In this document: piece by piece, positions 32,985 to 42,394 of the stretch
Layout of the letters: each line of letters starts with the position of its first letter
Numbering within the stretch: the stretch's first letter is position 1
Assembly (NCBI GenBank): GCA_937921935.1
Contig: CAKZWQ010000065.1
Span: forward strand, 1-57,448
DNA from: an uncultured Gammaproteobacteria bacterium
GTDB taxonomy: Bacteria; Pseudomonadota; Gammaproteobacteria; Steroidobacterales; GCA-2729495
DNA: 57,448 bases
Direction: 5' to 3'
Program-made: the position numbers and the translations under genes
The notes under the pieces: generated by a model
Told to the model about the DNA's origin: nothing
Seen by the model: the letters and a program-made list of their open reading frames with translations, nothing else
The model's database searches: none

Positions 32985-35300
32985 ATGAATGGTTGCCCAA
33001 ACACCGGGCAGCCGCAATATATCGGGCAGACAGACTTGGGCATAACACGTAGGGGGCTTATCTATAGCGGCGTCGCCATTGGCGGCGGGCTGGTGGTGTA
33101 TTCCGCCTCGCGCATGCTGGATACCGGTGGGGACGGCGATGCACGCACAAAATTTGCGGCCACCACGCCGGACCAGTTCGGGCTCAATGCCTGGATCAAG
33201 ATTGCGCAGGATGGGCAGATCACCTTTGCGGTGCATCGGGCCGAGATGGGGCAGGGCATCACGACCTCCCTGCCCATGATCCTGGCCGAAGAACTTGATG
33301 CGGACTGGGATCGCATCAGCTATGAGTTCCCGCCGGGCGACAAGGATTACTACAACTTTGGCGTCATGGGTCGCGGCCGGCCATTTGGTGACGCCGAGGG
33401 GCTGTTTCCGGAACTGGGTACCAAGCTGCTGCGGCGTGTATTTCATGCACGCGGTGATTCCCTGACCCTGAGCAGCACCAGCATTATCGATGCCTATGAC
33501 ACGCTGCGCCCGGCTGGGGCGGCAGCACGAGCGATGTTGATCTCGGCCGCCGCCGAGAAATGGGGCGTGCCGGCGGAGCGACTAAAAACCGAGCGCCATC
33601 GGGTCATTGATCCGCAAACCGGCGAGTCGGCTGATTTTGGTGAGCTGGCTGAAACCGCGGCGACGGCAGAACTGCGAATAGAAGCCGTGCCCAAGGCACG
33701 CACGGACTACACGCTGATTGGCCGCAACGTGCAGCGACTCGATATCCCGGCCAAAGTCGATGGTTCGGCGACCTTTGGTGCGGACATCAATCTGCCCGAC
33801 ATGCTTTATGGGGCGGTCGCTTATCCGGCCGTGGTTGGCAGCCAGGTGCAGGATTTTGATGCCAGCGCAGCCCTGGCGATGCCGGGCGTCGAAGCAGTCG
33901 TGCCCCTGGGAGAGAAAGCGGTCGGCGTGCTGGCAAGCAATACCTGGGTTGCGATGCAGGCTGCGAAGGCAGTCCGGATAGAGTCAGTCCCGCTGGCAGG
34001 CCCGGTTGATTCTGCGGGCCTGCATGCCCGCTACGAAGCGTCGCTGGATGATCCCGAGGCCACGATATTCCGGGACGATGACGAGGTGGAACTCAGGCTC
34101 GCGGATGGGCCGGTTTCATCGGCCACCTACCAGTGGCCGTTTCTTGCCCATGTGTGCATGGAGCCCATGAACTGCACGGCCTGGTTCGATCCCGAGCAGC
34201 AAAAGCTGAACGTATGGGTGGGTACCCAGGCTCAGACCCTGGCGCAGCAGATGGCCGCGACGTCGGCAGGCCTGGAGCCGAGCCAGGTAACCGTGCATCG
34301 CACATTCCTGGGTGGTGGTTTCGGTCGCCGGGCGGAGATGGACTTTGTGGAGCGGGCTGCGGAGGCTGCCATGCAGGCGCCCGGCAGACCCGTGAAGCTA
34401 AGTTACTCTCGCGAACAGGACGTGCAGCACGACATGTACCGGCCCGCTGGTGTCATGCGACTCAGTGCGCGTGTCGGCGATGCGGGTGTCATTTCCGCCA
34501 TCGACATTCGCCTGGCGACGCAGTCGGTGGTCGCCAGTTTTGGGGGTCGTACGCCGTCGCCTCGCCCCAGTGATGCGCGGCGTGACAAGACCGTGTCCAC
34601 CGGCGCCTATAACCTGATCTACGATGCGCCCGCCGTCCGTCTGGCCTTCGTCCCGCAGGACTTGCATGTACCGGTCGGATACTGGCGCAGCACCAGCACC
34701 TCCTACACGGCGTTCTGCATCGAGAGTTTCATGGACGAACTGGCCGCCGAGCAGGGTATGGACCCCGTCGCTTTCAGGCTGGCTAATCTCGCTCCCGATT
34801 CACCGCGCCGTGCCGTGCTGGAGATGGCGGCGGAGAAGGCTGGATGGGGCGAATCTTTGCCGGCCGGTCGTGCGCGAGGTGTTGCCCTGTTCGAGAAAGC
34901 AGAAACCTGCATCGCCCAGATTGTGGAGATATCCGCAGACGATGCCGGGGAGCTGAGCATCCACCGGGTTGTCTGTGTTGTCGATCCTGGCCAGGTCGTA
35001 CACCCGGACACCATTGTCGCGATGATGGAAGGGGGGATCAATTTCGGCATCGACGCGGCGATCAACGGCGAAATCACCTTGTCCCAGGGTCAAGTACAAC
35101 AGGACAATTTTGTCAGCTACCCGGCCCTTCGGCTACGCGAGCTCCCCGACATCGAGGTGCATATCCTCCCGCAAGGCGGACGGCCCGAAGGTGTCGGCGA
35201 GACTGCCGTACCCGGTCTGGCACCAGCTATTGCCAATGCCATCTATGCCCTGACGGGCAACCGCGTACGTCGTCTGCCCCTCGGCAGGAAGCTTAGCTAA
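32985..35300 (+). CDS. Xanthine-dehydrogenase-family molybdopterin-binding subunit (IorB-like), Tat-exported
   Basis: A 771-residue large subunit of the isoquinoline 1-oxidoreductase/aldehyde dehydrogenase type. A twin-arginine motif (TRRGLI) with hydrophobic GVAIGGGLVV near residues 22-40 marks export. The molybdopterin site is FLGGGFGRR (about 441-449), and the catalytic glutamate is Glu739 in GVGE. It would hydroxylate an aldehyde or N-heterocycle with water-derived oxygen in the periplasm. Its usual partner, a small [2Fe-2S] subunit (IorA, about 150 residues), is not encoded in this window. The size is normal, so the Fe-S domain is not fused. It is transcribed divergently from the ThDP operon and converges with the FAD oxidase gene, whose stop is 13 bases away. 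Confidence 0.88.
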   Translation: MNGCPNTGQPQYIGQTDLGITRRGLIYSGVAIGGGLVVYSASRMLDTGGDGDARTKFAATTPDQFGLNAWIKIAQDGQITFAVHRAEMGQGITTSLPMILAEELDADWDRISYEFPPGDKDYYNFGVMGRGRPFGDAEGLFPELGTKLLRRVFHARGDSLTLSSTSIIDAYDTLRPAGAAARAMLISAAAEKWGVPAERLKTERHRVIDPQTGESADFGELAETAATAELRIEAVPKARTDYTLIGRNVQRLDIPAKVDGSATFGADINLPDMLYGAVAYPAVVGSQVQDFDASAALAMPGVEAVVPLGEKAVGVLASNTWVAMQAAKAVRIESVPLAGPVDSAGLHARYEASLDDPEATIFRDDDEVELRLADGPVSSATYQWPFLAHVCMEPMNCTAWFDPEQQKLNVWVGTQAQTLAQQMAATSAGLEPSQVTVHRTFLGGGFGRRAEMDFVERAAEAAMQAPGRPVKLSYSREQDVQHDMYRPAGVMRLSARVGDAGVISAIDIRLATQSVVASFGGRTPSPRPSDARRDKTVSTGAYNLIYDAPAVRLAFVPQDLHVPVGYWRSTSTSYTAFCIESFMDELAAEQGMDPVAFRLANLAPDSPRRAVLEMAAEKAGWGESLPAGRARGVALFEKAETCIAQIVEISADDAGELSIHRVVCVVDPGQVVHPDTIVAMMEGGINFGIDAAINGEITLSQGQVQQDNFVSYPALRLRELPDIEVHILPQGGRPEGVGETAVPGLAPAIANAIYALTGNRVRRLPLGRKLS

Positions 35301-35313
35301 GCACCCGCGTTCG

Positions 35314-36807
35314 TCAGACCGTCGGCCGAACGTTCGCATTGAGGCGGAACAGGTTCATCGGGTCGTACTTGTTCTTGAGTTCCACCAGCCTGTCGTAGTT
35401 GCTGCCGAAGTTCGCCCGCACGCGCGCATCACCCTCGTCGCCCATCATGTTGTTGATATAGAAGCCGTTGGTGTACGGGTACATCTTCTTCCAGTCGGCG
35501 CGAATCAGCTCGATCCATTCCTCTTGCTCGTCCACCTTTTTGCGCCAGGAGCCGCCGAGTACGACCTGCGCGGCCGCATCGCGATTGGCGTAGGCAGTCG
35601 CGCCCATGTCGATTTCGCTGATGGCACCGCCAACCTGGGTGAAGTTGACCGTCTGGGTGAAAGGCTTCGGATTGTTCAGCGTGCTGACGGCTGCCTCTAC
35701 CAGGCCCGGCTCGATAGTCTTCATGAACCCGGCTTTCTGATAGTACTGCTGACCATGCGGCACATTCCGGTCCGTGCGCTTCTGCAGGTCGATGTATTTC
35801 TTGACGGCAATGTCATCCCGCTGCGGTTTATCGAAAGCCCGCATGGGTTCGATGACTTTCTCACCCGCTGCAGGATCACCCGCGTAAAAAATTGACATGT
35901 TGATAAAGCCCTTGCCATTCGGCAGGCAAATGGCCGCAATACTGGTTTGCAATTCCTTGGGGGCGGTGGTGATCCAGTCGGCATAGAAGTTCAGCACCGC
36001 TTCGGATTTCTCCAGCGGAAAGACCAGGGCGCCAGTCAGGAAGTCCGTGCCTACCGGGTGCAGTTGGTACTCGAACTGGGTAACCACGCCGAAATTGCCG
36101 CCGCCACCGCGCAGGGCCCAGAACAGGTCGGGGTTCTCACTGACATTCGCCCGCCGGAACTCGCCGTCCGGCGTGACGATATCGAAGTAACGGGTGTTAT
36201 CCGCGGTCAGTCCGTAGACACGGCTGAGCTTGCCAAAGCCCCCGCCCAGGGTCAGGCCGGCTGCGCCCGTGTGGGAGACGACGCCGGCCGGGGTGGCCAT
36301 GCCGAACTTCTGGGTCGCTACATCCACGCCGCCTAGCAGGACGCCCGGCTGGACTTTTGCCGAGCGGGCCTCGGGATCGACACTGATCGCCTGCATCTCG
36401 GTCAGATCGATCAGGATGCCACCCTCACAGTTGGATTTGCCGGCGACACTGTGACCGCCGCCGCGCACGGCGGTCAGCAACTCGTACTCGCGTGCCAGGT
36501 TCACGGCCGAGGATACGTCCGAGGCATCCACGCAACGCACGATGAGGGCCGGGTGTTTGTCGATCATGCCGTTCCAGGACGCGCGTGCGGCATCGTAGCC
36601 TTCGGTGCTGGGCAAAATCACATGACCGTTCAGGGCTGCTTCGAATTCAGCGGCTACGGCTTTTTCGATCACTGTTGAGTCGCCGTTCAGCTTGATCGCA
36701 TCGATGTTCGAGTTGATTTCCGAGCTGGCTGCCCAGATAGACCGGGCCGGCATGGCGGCTGACATGGCGCCGGCAACGGCGGTCTGCAGGAAGGCTCTTC
36801 TCTTCAT
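35314..36807 (-). CDS. Tat-exported FAD-linked oxidase (berberine-bridge-enzyme-like)
   Basis: A 497-residue PCMH-type flavoprotein. The ATG at 36807 is preferred over a TTG five codons upstream; GGGGAA sits ten bases before it. The N-terminus MKRRAFLQT followed by an alanine-rich stretch and WAAS is a good Tat signal. The FAD domain has RGGGHSVAGKS, whose histidine is the covalent FAD attachment site, and GVVSHTG where bicovalent relatives have a cysteine, so a single histidyl link is expected. The C-terminal segment (NLFRLNANVRP) is the berberine-bridge-type ending that forms part of the active site. It would oxidise an alcohol, sugar or amine group in the periplasm with O2 or a cytochrome as acceptor. 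It is a lone gene convergent with the molybdenum hydroxylase. Confidence 0.9.
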   Translation of the reverse strand: MKRRAFLQTAVAGAMSAAMPARSIWAASSEINSNIDAIKLNGDSTVIEKAVAAEFEAALNGHVILPSTEGYDAARASWNGMIDKHPALIVRCVDASDVSSAVNLAREYELLTAVRGGGHSVAGKSNCEGGILIDLTEMQAISVDPEARSAKVQPGVLLGGVDVATQKFGMATPAGVVSHTGAAGLTLGGGFGKLSRVYGLTADNTRYFDIVTPDGEFRRANVSENPDLFWALRGGGGNFGVVTQFEYQLHPVGTDFLTGALVFPLEKSEAVLNFYADWITTAPKELQTSIAAICLPNGKGFINMSIFYAGDPAAGEKVIEPMRAFDKPQRDDIAVKKYIDLQKRTDRNVPHGQQYYQKAGFMKTIEPGLVEAAVSTLNNPKPFTQTVNFTQVGGAISEIDMGATAYANRDAAAQVVLGGSWRKKVDEQEEWIELIRADWKKMYPYTNGFYINNMMGDEGDARVRANFGSNYDRLVELKNKYDPMNLFRLNANVRPTV

Positions 36808-37044
36808 GTTGCTGTTCCCCAATTGGCCCGGGTGTTCGCCGGACGGTTACCCCAAGATCATTTTACTGTGCGAGTATAGCTTCCCTGCTTTGCGCAAAGA
36901 GTTTGTTCATCCTGCAGTTCAGGCGGTCTTTTGACCGAGTCTTGACCAAGAAATTACACGACACTCTGCAAGGACCGGTATCGGTGTCTATACGTATATA
37001 TATCACCCGGATACTGGAACAGTTTTAATGACCGGGGGAATGTG

Positions 37045-37977
37045 ATGTTACTGCGCCACCTGATCTTCCTGAGCATGCTGTGTTTACCGGGCCTGGCGGG
37101 CGCGGCCGCCAAGCCGCCGCCGGGCGAGGGCGCGCAGCTCGTAGACGCCATCGACGCCGCCTGGGTCAGGATTCTGAAAAGGGATGTGTTTCGGCAGCTG
37201 GTCAATAAGCACGGGCTGCAGGATGTGGCCATCAATATCGCCGATTGCCTGCCAAAGCCCCAGGTGACCTTCTATCCGGAACAGCCCACAGGCAGGCTGA
37301 AGCGGATTCTGGAAACGCAGCAGGTCAATGTGGGCTTCACCGAAGTGGGTTTAATGGATGAGGGCGCCACCGGCACGATTTTCACCGAGCTGAGCGCTGA
37401 TTTGCTCAGCGCCGTGTTCGGCGAAATGGCAGATCACTATGGCTACGGCCCGATCAAGCTGAACTATGTGCCGATTCGGCCACCGTTTCCCATCACATCG
37501 ACGCTGAATTCCGGCAAGATTGATATCGTTGGTCTGGTCAATGCCCTGGGTGGTGAAACGGAAGACCTGAGGCGTCGTGATTCCCGGCAGTTCACCTGCA
37601 CCATGACGGCAACCCGCCAGATGATCTGGGTGAAGAAGGAAGGCGGGCCGGACTGGCAGCATGCCAACGATGCTTTTGATGACCCCGAGCTGAAGCTTTG
37701 CGTGGGCCCCCTGTCTAACCAGATGACCAACGCCTATTTCGACAAACCCGGTCAGCAGGTGAAAACAGAATACGTGCAGGATCTGAAGATTTGCCTGGGC
37801 CGGTTGCTGCGCGGGGAAATCGACGGGATGATGAGCCCCTTCACCAACGACAGTTTCTTCCCGGAAAAAATCGACACCACCGGGGATGGCAAGCCTGACA
37901 CCGCGACGGCCGGAGTGCTGCGCCCCATCGATACGAATATCGTGGCCGGTACGCCACTGTGGGTCGCGGTCGACTGA
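37045..37977 (+). CDS. Periplasmic solute-binding-like protein (family 3 type)
   Basis: A 310-residue exported protein; start ATG at 37045 with GGGGGAA four bases before (a GTG at 37042 is too close). Residues 1-21 form a signal peptide ending GAA. The mature chain has the bilobed pattern of family 3 solute-binding proteins: TGRLKRILETQQVNVGFTE, LNSGKIDIVGLVNAL, DDPELKLCVGP and LKICLGRLLRGEIDGMM, which alternate across two lobes. It carries several Cys. No ABC permease or ATPase gene is near, so it may bind a ligand for sensing, or deliver it to a transporter elsewhere. It is convergent with the downstream MFS gene (7 bases apart). Confidence 0.65.
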   Translation: MLLRHLIFLSMLCLPGLAGAAAKPPPGEGAQLVDAIDAAWVRILKRDVFRQLVNKHGLQDVAINIADCLPKPQVTFYPEQPTGRLKRILETQQVNVGFTEVGLMDEGATGTIFTELSADLLSAVFGEMADHYGYGPIKLNYVPIRPPFPITSTLNSGKIDIVGLVNALGGETEDLRRRDSRQFTCTMTATRQMIWVKKEGGPDWQHANDAFDDPELKLCVGPLSNQMTNAYFDKPGQQVKTEYVQDLKICLGRLLRGEIDGMMSPFTNDSFFPEKIDTTGDGKPDTATAGVLRPIDTNIVAGTPLWVAVD

Positions 37978-37983
37978 GGACGC

Positions 37984-39306
37984 TCAGCCCGGCTGAGGAG
38001 CTGCGGCCGCCTTCCGCTCCGGCATTGGTCCCGGTGACTTCAATCTGACCAGGATGGCCAGGGTCACGATAACCAGGTTGGCGCCACCGATCATCACGAA
38101 GGGACCACCGTACATCCAGTTGTCGAACAGCCAGCCGCCGATCCACATGGCGATGATAATGCCGAGCGCGCCAAACAGACCGAAGGCCCCGACCACGGTG
38201 CCGCGCTCTTCGACCGGCGCTTCCTGACCCACCAGTGCCTGTGCGCAGGCGAAACAGCTGATCTGGCCCACGCCGAGCAAGACGACAAACGGCAGTGCCG
38301 AGCGGGCCAGCGGATCATCGACCAGGCCCATGGCCATGAAGCCGACGGCCGCGAGGCTTGAGCCGATCGCCATGGCGGTCGCACGATTGAAGCGGTCGAT
38401 AATGATGCCGATGAATGGCGACCAGACGCCGGCCGCGAGCGTTGCGAATACAAACAGCAGGGTGCCGCTCTTTAGAGCTTCCGCATTACCCATACCCTGG
38501 TCCAGTCCGGCGCGGGTCCCCCACAGAACCGTAAAGGTGCCGAGAATCACCAGGTCACTGCGCCCCACAAAAGCGGAGGCATACGACAGGGCGATGCGAG
38601 GGTTGCGCGCGTGTTTGAGACCGCTGCGCAGCAGGACTTTCAGTGGCGGGCGATTTTCTGGTTTAGCGGGTGTGCCGCCCTTCAGACCCAGCCGCAGCAG
38701 GATGCAGGCAAAGGCCACCGAGCCGGCAGCAATCCAGAAGGTATAACGACCGGCAGTGACGGCCTCCATGCCTTGGTTCTGGAAAATCTCCGGTAGCCGG
38801 CGAAAGATATCGGCAACAAAAATCGAGCCGAGGACGATCATCAAAGACGAGAGACCGATCATCTTGCCGCGGGATTTTTCCTGCGGGTAATCGTGAGTGA
38901 TCGTGCCCAGCATGCCGGTTGCGCCGGCCACACCCGCAGCAAACAGGAAGCGATAGATGGCCAGTTCATTGAGAGAGGTGGCCAGCGGATAGAGTACATA
39001 GCCCAGGGCCATGATCAGCAGGCCGCCCACCATCACAGCGCGCCGCCCGATCCGGTCTGACAGGATGCCCGCCACCGGCATCAGCAGCAGCAGGGAGACC
39101 TCGTTGATGATCTGCAGCATTCCCGTGGCCGCACCCTGCTCATCTTTTGGAATGCCGAGATTCTCGATCAGGACAAAGGTGTTGCCGATGTTGATGAAGA
39201 TCATGAAGCCAATGGTGACGAAGGACGCCAGCATGAAGGCTGACGCATTCATCCGGCTGATCCCCGGCGACAGGTTGATCGGTCCGAAGCGGATGGATTC
39301 AGGCAT
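37984..39306 (-). CDS. MFS transporter
   Basis: A 440-residue protein, about twelve membrane helices, MFS loop GILSDRIGRRAVMVGG near residue 85. Starts MPESIRFGPINLSPG, much like the paralogue at 20918 (VGPVHLSPG), and resembles that at 365-1699. It is the last of four leftward genes: cytochrome c lipoprotein, PQQ dehydrogenase, DUF1838 protein, then this one, two bases after the DUF1838 stop. The operon context suggests it imports the product of the periplasmic PQQ dehydrogenase, or exports a toxic intermediate. Substrate not known. Confidence 0.92.
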   Translation of the reverse strand: MPESIRFGPINLSPGISRMNASAFMLASFVTIGFMIFINIGNTFVLIENLGIPKDEQGAATGMLQIINEVSLLLLMPVAGILSDRIGRRAVMVGGLLIMALGYVLYPLATSLNELAIYRFLFAAGVAGATGMLGTITHDYPQEKSRGKMIGLSSLMIVLGSIFVADIFRRLPEIFQNQGMEAVTAGRYTFWIAAGSVAFACILLRLGLKGGTPAKPENRPPLKVLLRSGLKHARNPRIALSYASAFVGRSDLVILGTFTVLWGTRAGLDQGMGNAEALKSGTLLFVFATLAAGVWSPFIGIIIDRFNRATAMAIGSSLAAVGFMAMGLVDDPLARSALPFVVLLGVGQISCFACAQALVGQEAPVEERGTVVGAFGLFGALGIIIAMWIGGWLFDNWMYGGPFVMIGGANLVIVTLAILVRLKSPGPMPERKAAAAPQPG

Positions 39307-39308
39307 TG

Positions 39309-40352
39309 CTATTCGTCAAACACGCCGAATACGCTTTCACCAACGGTTTTTCCTTCAGCGCGCGCCTTGTCGATGAGCTTCTGCGCATAGGTCCAGTGAT
39401 TTTCCTGGTAGCCGGCGCCCCATTCGGTGGGGGCGTAGGGATACTCCAGGAACTGCGGATGATTTTTCTCCATGTAGGTGCGAATCTTCGGATCAATGTC
39501 ATCGACACCGTTCTGGGTCGTGAAGGCCTGGCTGTGATAGACCACCACCCCAGGGCGATTGCCCATCTCAAAGAACGGCTCCCACATGGAGATCCGTCCC
39601 CAGGCCGTGTGGCAGGGCACGCGGGTATTTTCCGGATCATCCAGCGCTTTCATGCTGCCGTTAATCGCCCAGAGTTCACCGGTCTGGTAAACGTCCTGTT
39701 GTGAATGCAGCGGGTAGTCCTTGCGGGTCAACGGATTGTTGCCCGGAACCGGCGGACGAAACACGTCGAGCTGGAACACCAGGTTGTCGCCGTTGATGAG
39801 GTAAGGATACGGGGGCGCGAAGGGGCCCTTTTCCAGCGGGTAGAAGCGCTGCACCGGATCATTCAGCACATGCACGACGCGAACCTTCATGCCCGTCACC
39901 GGGTTCAGCCAGGTATCCATCACCTCGCCTGTCTTTGGATCCGTATAGAGCAGGGCCTCGCGATGATAGAAACGCCAGCCCTGCTCTTCTTCGTTGAACT
40001 CGACGCGGCTGGCGCCGACACCGTAGGTGTGAAAAGCCTCGTAGTTATTCTCGCCGGGTATCCAGATCCAGGCCTTGCCTGGAAAAATGGTGATGACAGG
40101 CTCTCCGGACAGGTCCGCCTGCAGCTTCAGCAGCGCAGTCTGGTTGTCCAGCGGCTTGCTGAGGTCTAGCGGGCCCGGGTTAAAACCGGGCGGGAGCTTA
40201 TCCAGATACTTGGCCATTCTTGTACTCCTGTTCGAATTCTCTGTGGCCGCTGACAACGGCCGGTTAAGCAGCAGACCAGCCGCAGCCGACGCAAAGGCGG
40301 TGAGGCCCGCAGCGGTTTTGACAAACAGCCTCCGACTTAAGCCCATCCGCAA
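39309..40352 (-). CDS. DUF1838 family protein, Tat-exported
   Basis: A 347-residue protein with a strong Tat signal: LSRRLFVKTAAG followed by a hydrophobic stretch and LSAAT. The mature chain is hydrophilic with many Trp/Tyr residues and repeats of DUF1838 features: TWLNPVTGMKVRV, HSQQDVYQTGELW, DDPENTRVPCHTAWGRISMW and EWGAGYQENHWTYAQ. The function of DUF1838 is not established; this sits in a family of exported proteins that accompany oxidative enzymes. No catalytic metal site is certain; several His and Asp are conserved-looking. It lies between the PQQ dehydrogenase (18-base gap) and the MFS gene (2-base gap), so it takes part in the same step or pathway. Confidence 0.85.
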   Translation of the reverse strand: MRMGLSRRLFVKTAAGLTAFASAAAGLLLNRPLSAATENSNRSTRMAKYLDKLPPGFNPGPLDLSKPLDNQTALLKLQADLSGEPVITIFPGKAWIWIPGENNYEAFHTYGVGASRVEFNEEEQGWRFYHREALLYTDPKTGEVMDTWLNPVTGMKVRVVHVLNDPVQRFYPLEKGPFAPPYPYLINGDNLVFQLDVFRPPVPGNNPLTRKDYPLHSQQDVYQTGELWAINGSMKALDDPENTRVPCHTAWGRISMWEPFFEMGNRPGVVVYHSQAFTTQNGVDDIDPKIRTYMEKNHPQFLEYPYAPTEWGAGYQENHWTYAQKLIDKARAEGKTVGESVFGVFDE

Positions 40353-40370
40353 TCGCGCCCGGCCCTGCGA

Positions 40371-42380
40371 TCAATCCTCCGGCAACGCGAAGGCAATCAG
40401 CCAGTCGCCGACTTTCTGTGAATAGAAGATGTGGTGGCCACCGGCCGCGATCACGACAAATTGCCGTCCGTCACGCTCGTAGGTCATGGGCACCGTCATG
40501 TTCGAGGTCGGCAGTTCGGTGGACCAGACTTCCTCGCCGGTGGCGGTTTCGAAAGCCCGGAAGGTCTCATCCGAAGTCGCACCGATAAAGGTCAGCCCGC
40601 CTGCCGTCATCATGGGTCCGCCGATGCCGACCGCACCATATTCAAGTGGCAGCGGAATGCGCATCATCTTGTCCAGGGTGCCCAGGGGTTTTTCCCACAT
40701 GATGTCACCCGTCGACATGTCGATGCCTGCGAGGATGTACCACGGTGGCTTGAGACACGGGGAAAACAGCGGCGAAAAGGCCTTCTCGGGACCGCGTTCC
40801 ATCGAATAACCCTGAGGGACATCCGGGGTTTCCGTATTGCGCATCACCCCCGGCGGACCGCTCGGGAAACCCTGGCGCGGATCGTCCGGGTCAGCCAGCT
40901 GGGCTTCGGGCGCATCAACCGGCATCACCGAGACGAACAGCGACATGCGCCGGTAATTGGTGACCAGCATGTTGGTTTCCGGGTCGTAGGCCCCGCCGCC
41001 CCAGTTATTCACCATGCCGGGGTGAATCAGCAGGCCGCGTTCGGAAGGCGGTGTGAACAGCGTGCCGTGATCGTAATTGTCGTAGTTTTCCTCGCACTTG
41101 CCCTTGTCCCAGAATGTGTAACCCCAGGCATCGTCCTTGGTGGTGATCATTTCGTTCAGCGGGCGTGGCTTGACCGGGAAGGGCTGGGTGGGCGGCAGAT
41201 ACTCGCCGGGCAGGCCGCCTTCGGTGTCCACCGGCTGTTCCTTGACCTCGAACAACGGTTCGCCCGTCTCGATATCAAACATGAAGGTCAGGCCCTGCTT
41301 GGTGAGCTGAATGATCGCGGTTTTGGTTTCGCCTTCGTGCTCGACTTCCACGACCATCGGCTCGACGGCCGTGTCCCAGTCCCAGATGTCATGGCGCACG
41401 ACCTGGTAGTGCCAGACCCGTTCACCGGTCGAACCGCGCAGTGCGACCGTGGAGTTGGCGTACAGGTTGTCGCCCTGCCGGTTGATGCCGTAGTAGTTAG
41501 GCGTCGGGCTGCCGGTTGGCAGGAACACCAGGTCACGTTCCGGGTCGGTCGTCATGTAGGTCCACACGTTGCCGCCGCCCGTTTCCGCCACTTCTTCCGG
41601 GTCCCAGGTTGAATAAGCGGGATCGCTCGGATCACGCGGAATCGGATCCCAGAACCACTCGAAGTCACCATTACGGGCGTTGAATGCGTAGACGGCACCG
41701 CTCGGTGCATTTGCATCGAGGAACTTGGTGCCGACAACGCTGCCGATGATTATTCGGTCGCTGACCACAGCCGGCGGGAAGTAGGTACGAATAGCGTTCA
41801 CGTCATGGCCATGCGGAATTGACCCGATCGCTTCCGAGGTGTCCAGTTCGCCACCATTGGCGAAGTCCGGGCAAAGCTGACCGGTTCGTGCGTCCATCGA
41901 GAAAATTCGGCGCTCGCCGGTCACCTGGATGACCGTGTACTTGCATAACGCGTCATCGGCTGCTTCGCTGTCTTCCCATTGGGAGACACCGCGACATTTG
42001 TATTGCAGGTCAGGCAGGCCTTTCTCCACCTTCGGATCAAACTCCCACTGGACTTCACCCGTGAGCGGGTCGAGGGCTATGACTTTCCAGAATGGGTTGC
42101 AGACCACCAGGTGCCCGCCGGCCTCTTCCGGCAGCATGATCGGCACGGCCTGCAGGCCGAAGGAATTGCCGAAACGCGCCATCTTGCCGGTGTAATCGCC
42201 GGTGCGATAGGTCCACGCAACTTCGAGTTCGTCAACATTGTCCAGGTTGATCTGGTCCAGCTTTGAGTATTTCGAGCCGCCCGGCGGTCCGCCCCAGGTG
42301 GGCCAGTCTGATGCGGTGGCTGCACCGCTAAACGCCAGCAGCACTATAGAAGTAATGACAACTTGAATTGTTTTGCCCAT
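40371..42380 (-). CDS. PQQ-dependent dehydrogenase (quinoprotein beta-propeller)
   Basis: A 669-residue exported quinoprotein. A signal peptide (residues 1-23, ending ATA) precedes DWPTWGGPPGGSKYSKLDQIN, the standard start of PQQ glucose/alcohol-dehydrogenase-like propellers. Repeated WxW blades follow: DPLTGEVQWEFDP, ARNGDFEWFWDP, GSTGERVWHYQ, DMSTGDIMWEKP and ATGEEVWSTELP. It has no fused cytochrome domain, so it needs an external electron acceptor, which the adjacent cytochrome c lipoprotein (14-base gap) could supply. It acts in the periplasm on an alcohol or sugar; the substrate is not readable. It is of the membrane-bound glucose dehydrogenase type without the N-terminal membrane helices. 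Confidence 0.92.
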   Translation of the reverse strand: MGKTIQVVITSIVLLAFSGAATASDWPTWGGPPGGSKYSKLDQINLDNVDELEVAWTYRTGDYTGKMARFGNSFGLQAVPIMLPEEAGGHLVVCNPFWKVIALDPLTGEVQWEFDPKVEKGLPDLQYKCRGVSQWEDSEAADDALCKYTVIQVTGERRIFSMDARTGQLCPDFANGGELDTSEAIGSIPHGHDVNAIRTYFPPAVVSDRIIIGSVVGTKFLDANAPSGAVYAFNARNGDFEWFWDPIPRDPSDPAYSTWDPEEVAETGGGNVWTYMTTDPERDLVFLPTGSPTPNYYGINRQGDNLYANSTVALRGSTGERVWHYQVVRHDIWDWDTAVEPMVVEVEHEGETKTAIIQLTKQGLTFMFDIETGEPLFEVKEQPVDTEGGLPGEYLPPTQPFPVKPRPLNEMITTKDDAWGYTFWDKGKCEENYDNYDHGTLFTPPSERGLLIHPGMVNNWGGGAYDPETNMLVTNYRRMSLFVSVMPVDAPEAQLADPDDPRQGFPSGPPGVMRNTETPDVPQGYSMERGPEKAFSPLFSPCLKPPWYILAGIDMSTGDIMWEKPLGTLDKMMRIPLPLEYGAVGIGGPMMTAGGLTFIGATSDETFRAFETATGEEVWSTELPTSNMTVPMTYERDGRQFVVIAAGGHHIFYSQKVGDWLIAFALPED

Positions 42381-42394
42381 GTTTCCCTCGGCCC

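Noticed and set aside
40431..41612. Rightward 393-residue open frame
   Set aside because: Antisense to the PQQ dehydrogenase, which has clear family motifs; the frame is His/Arg-rich as expected of a GC-rich shadow.
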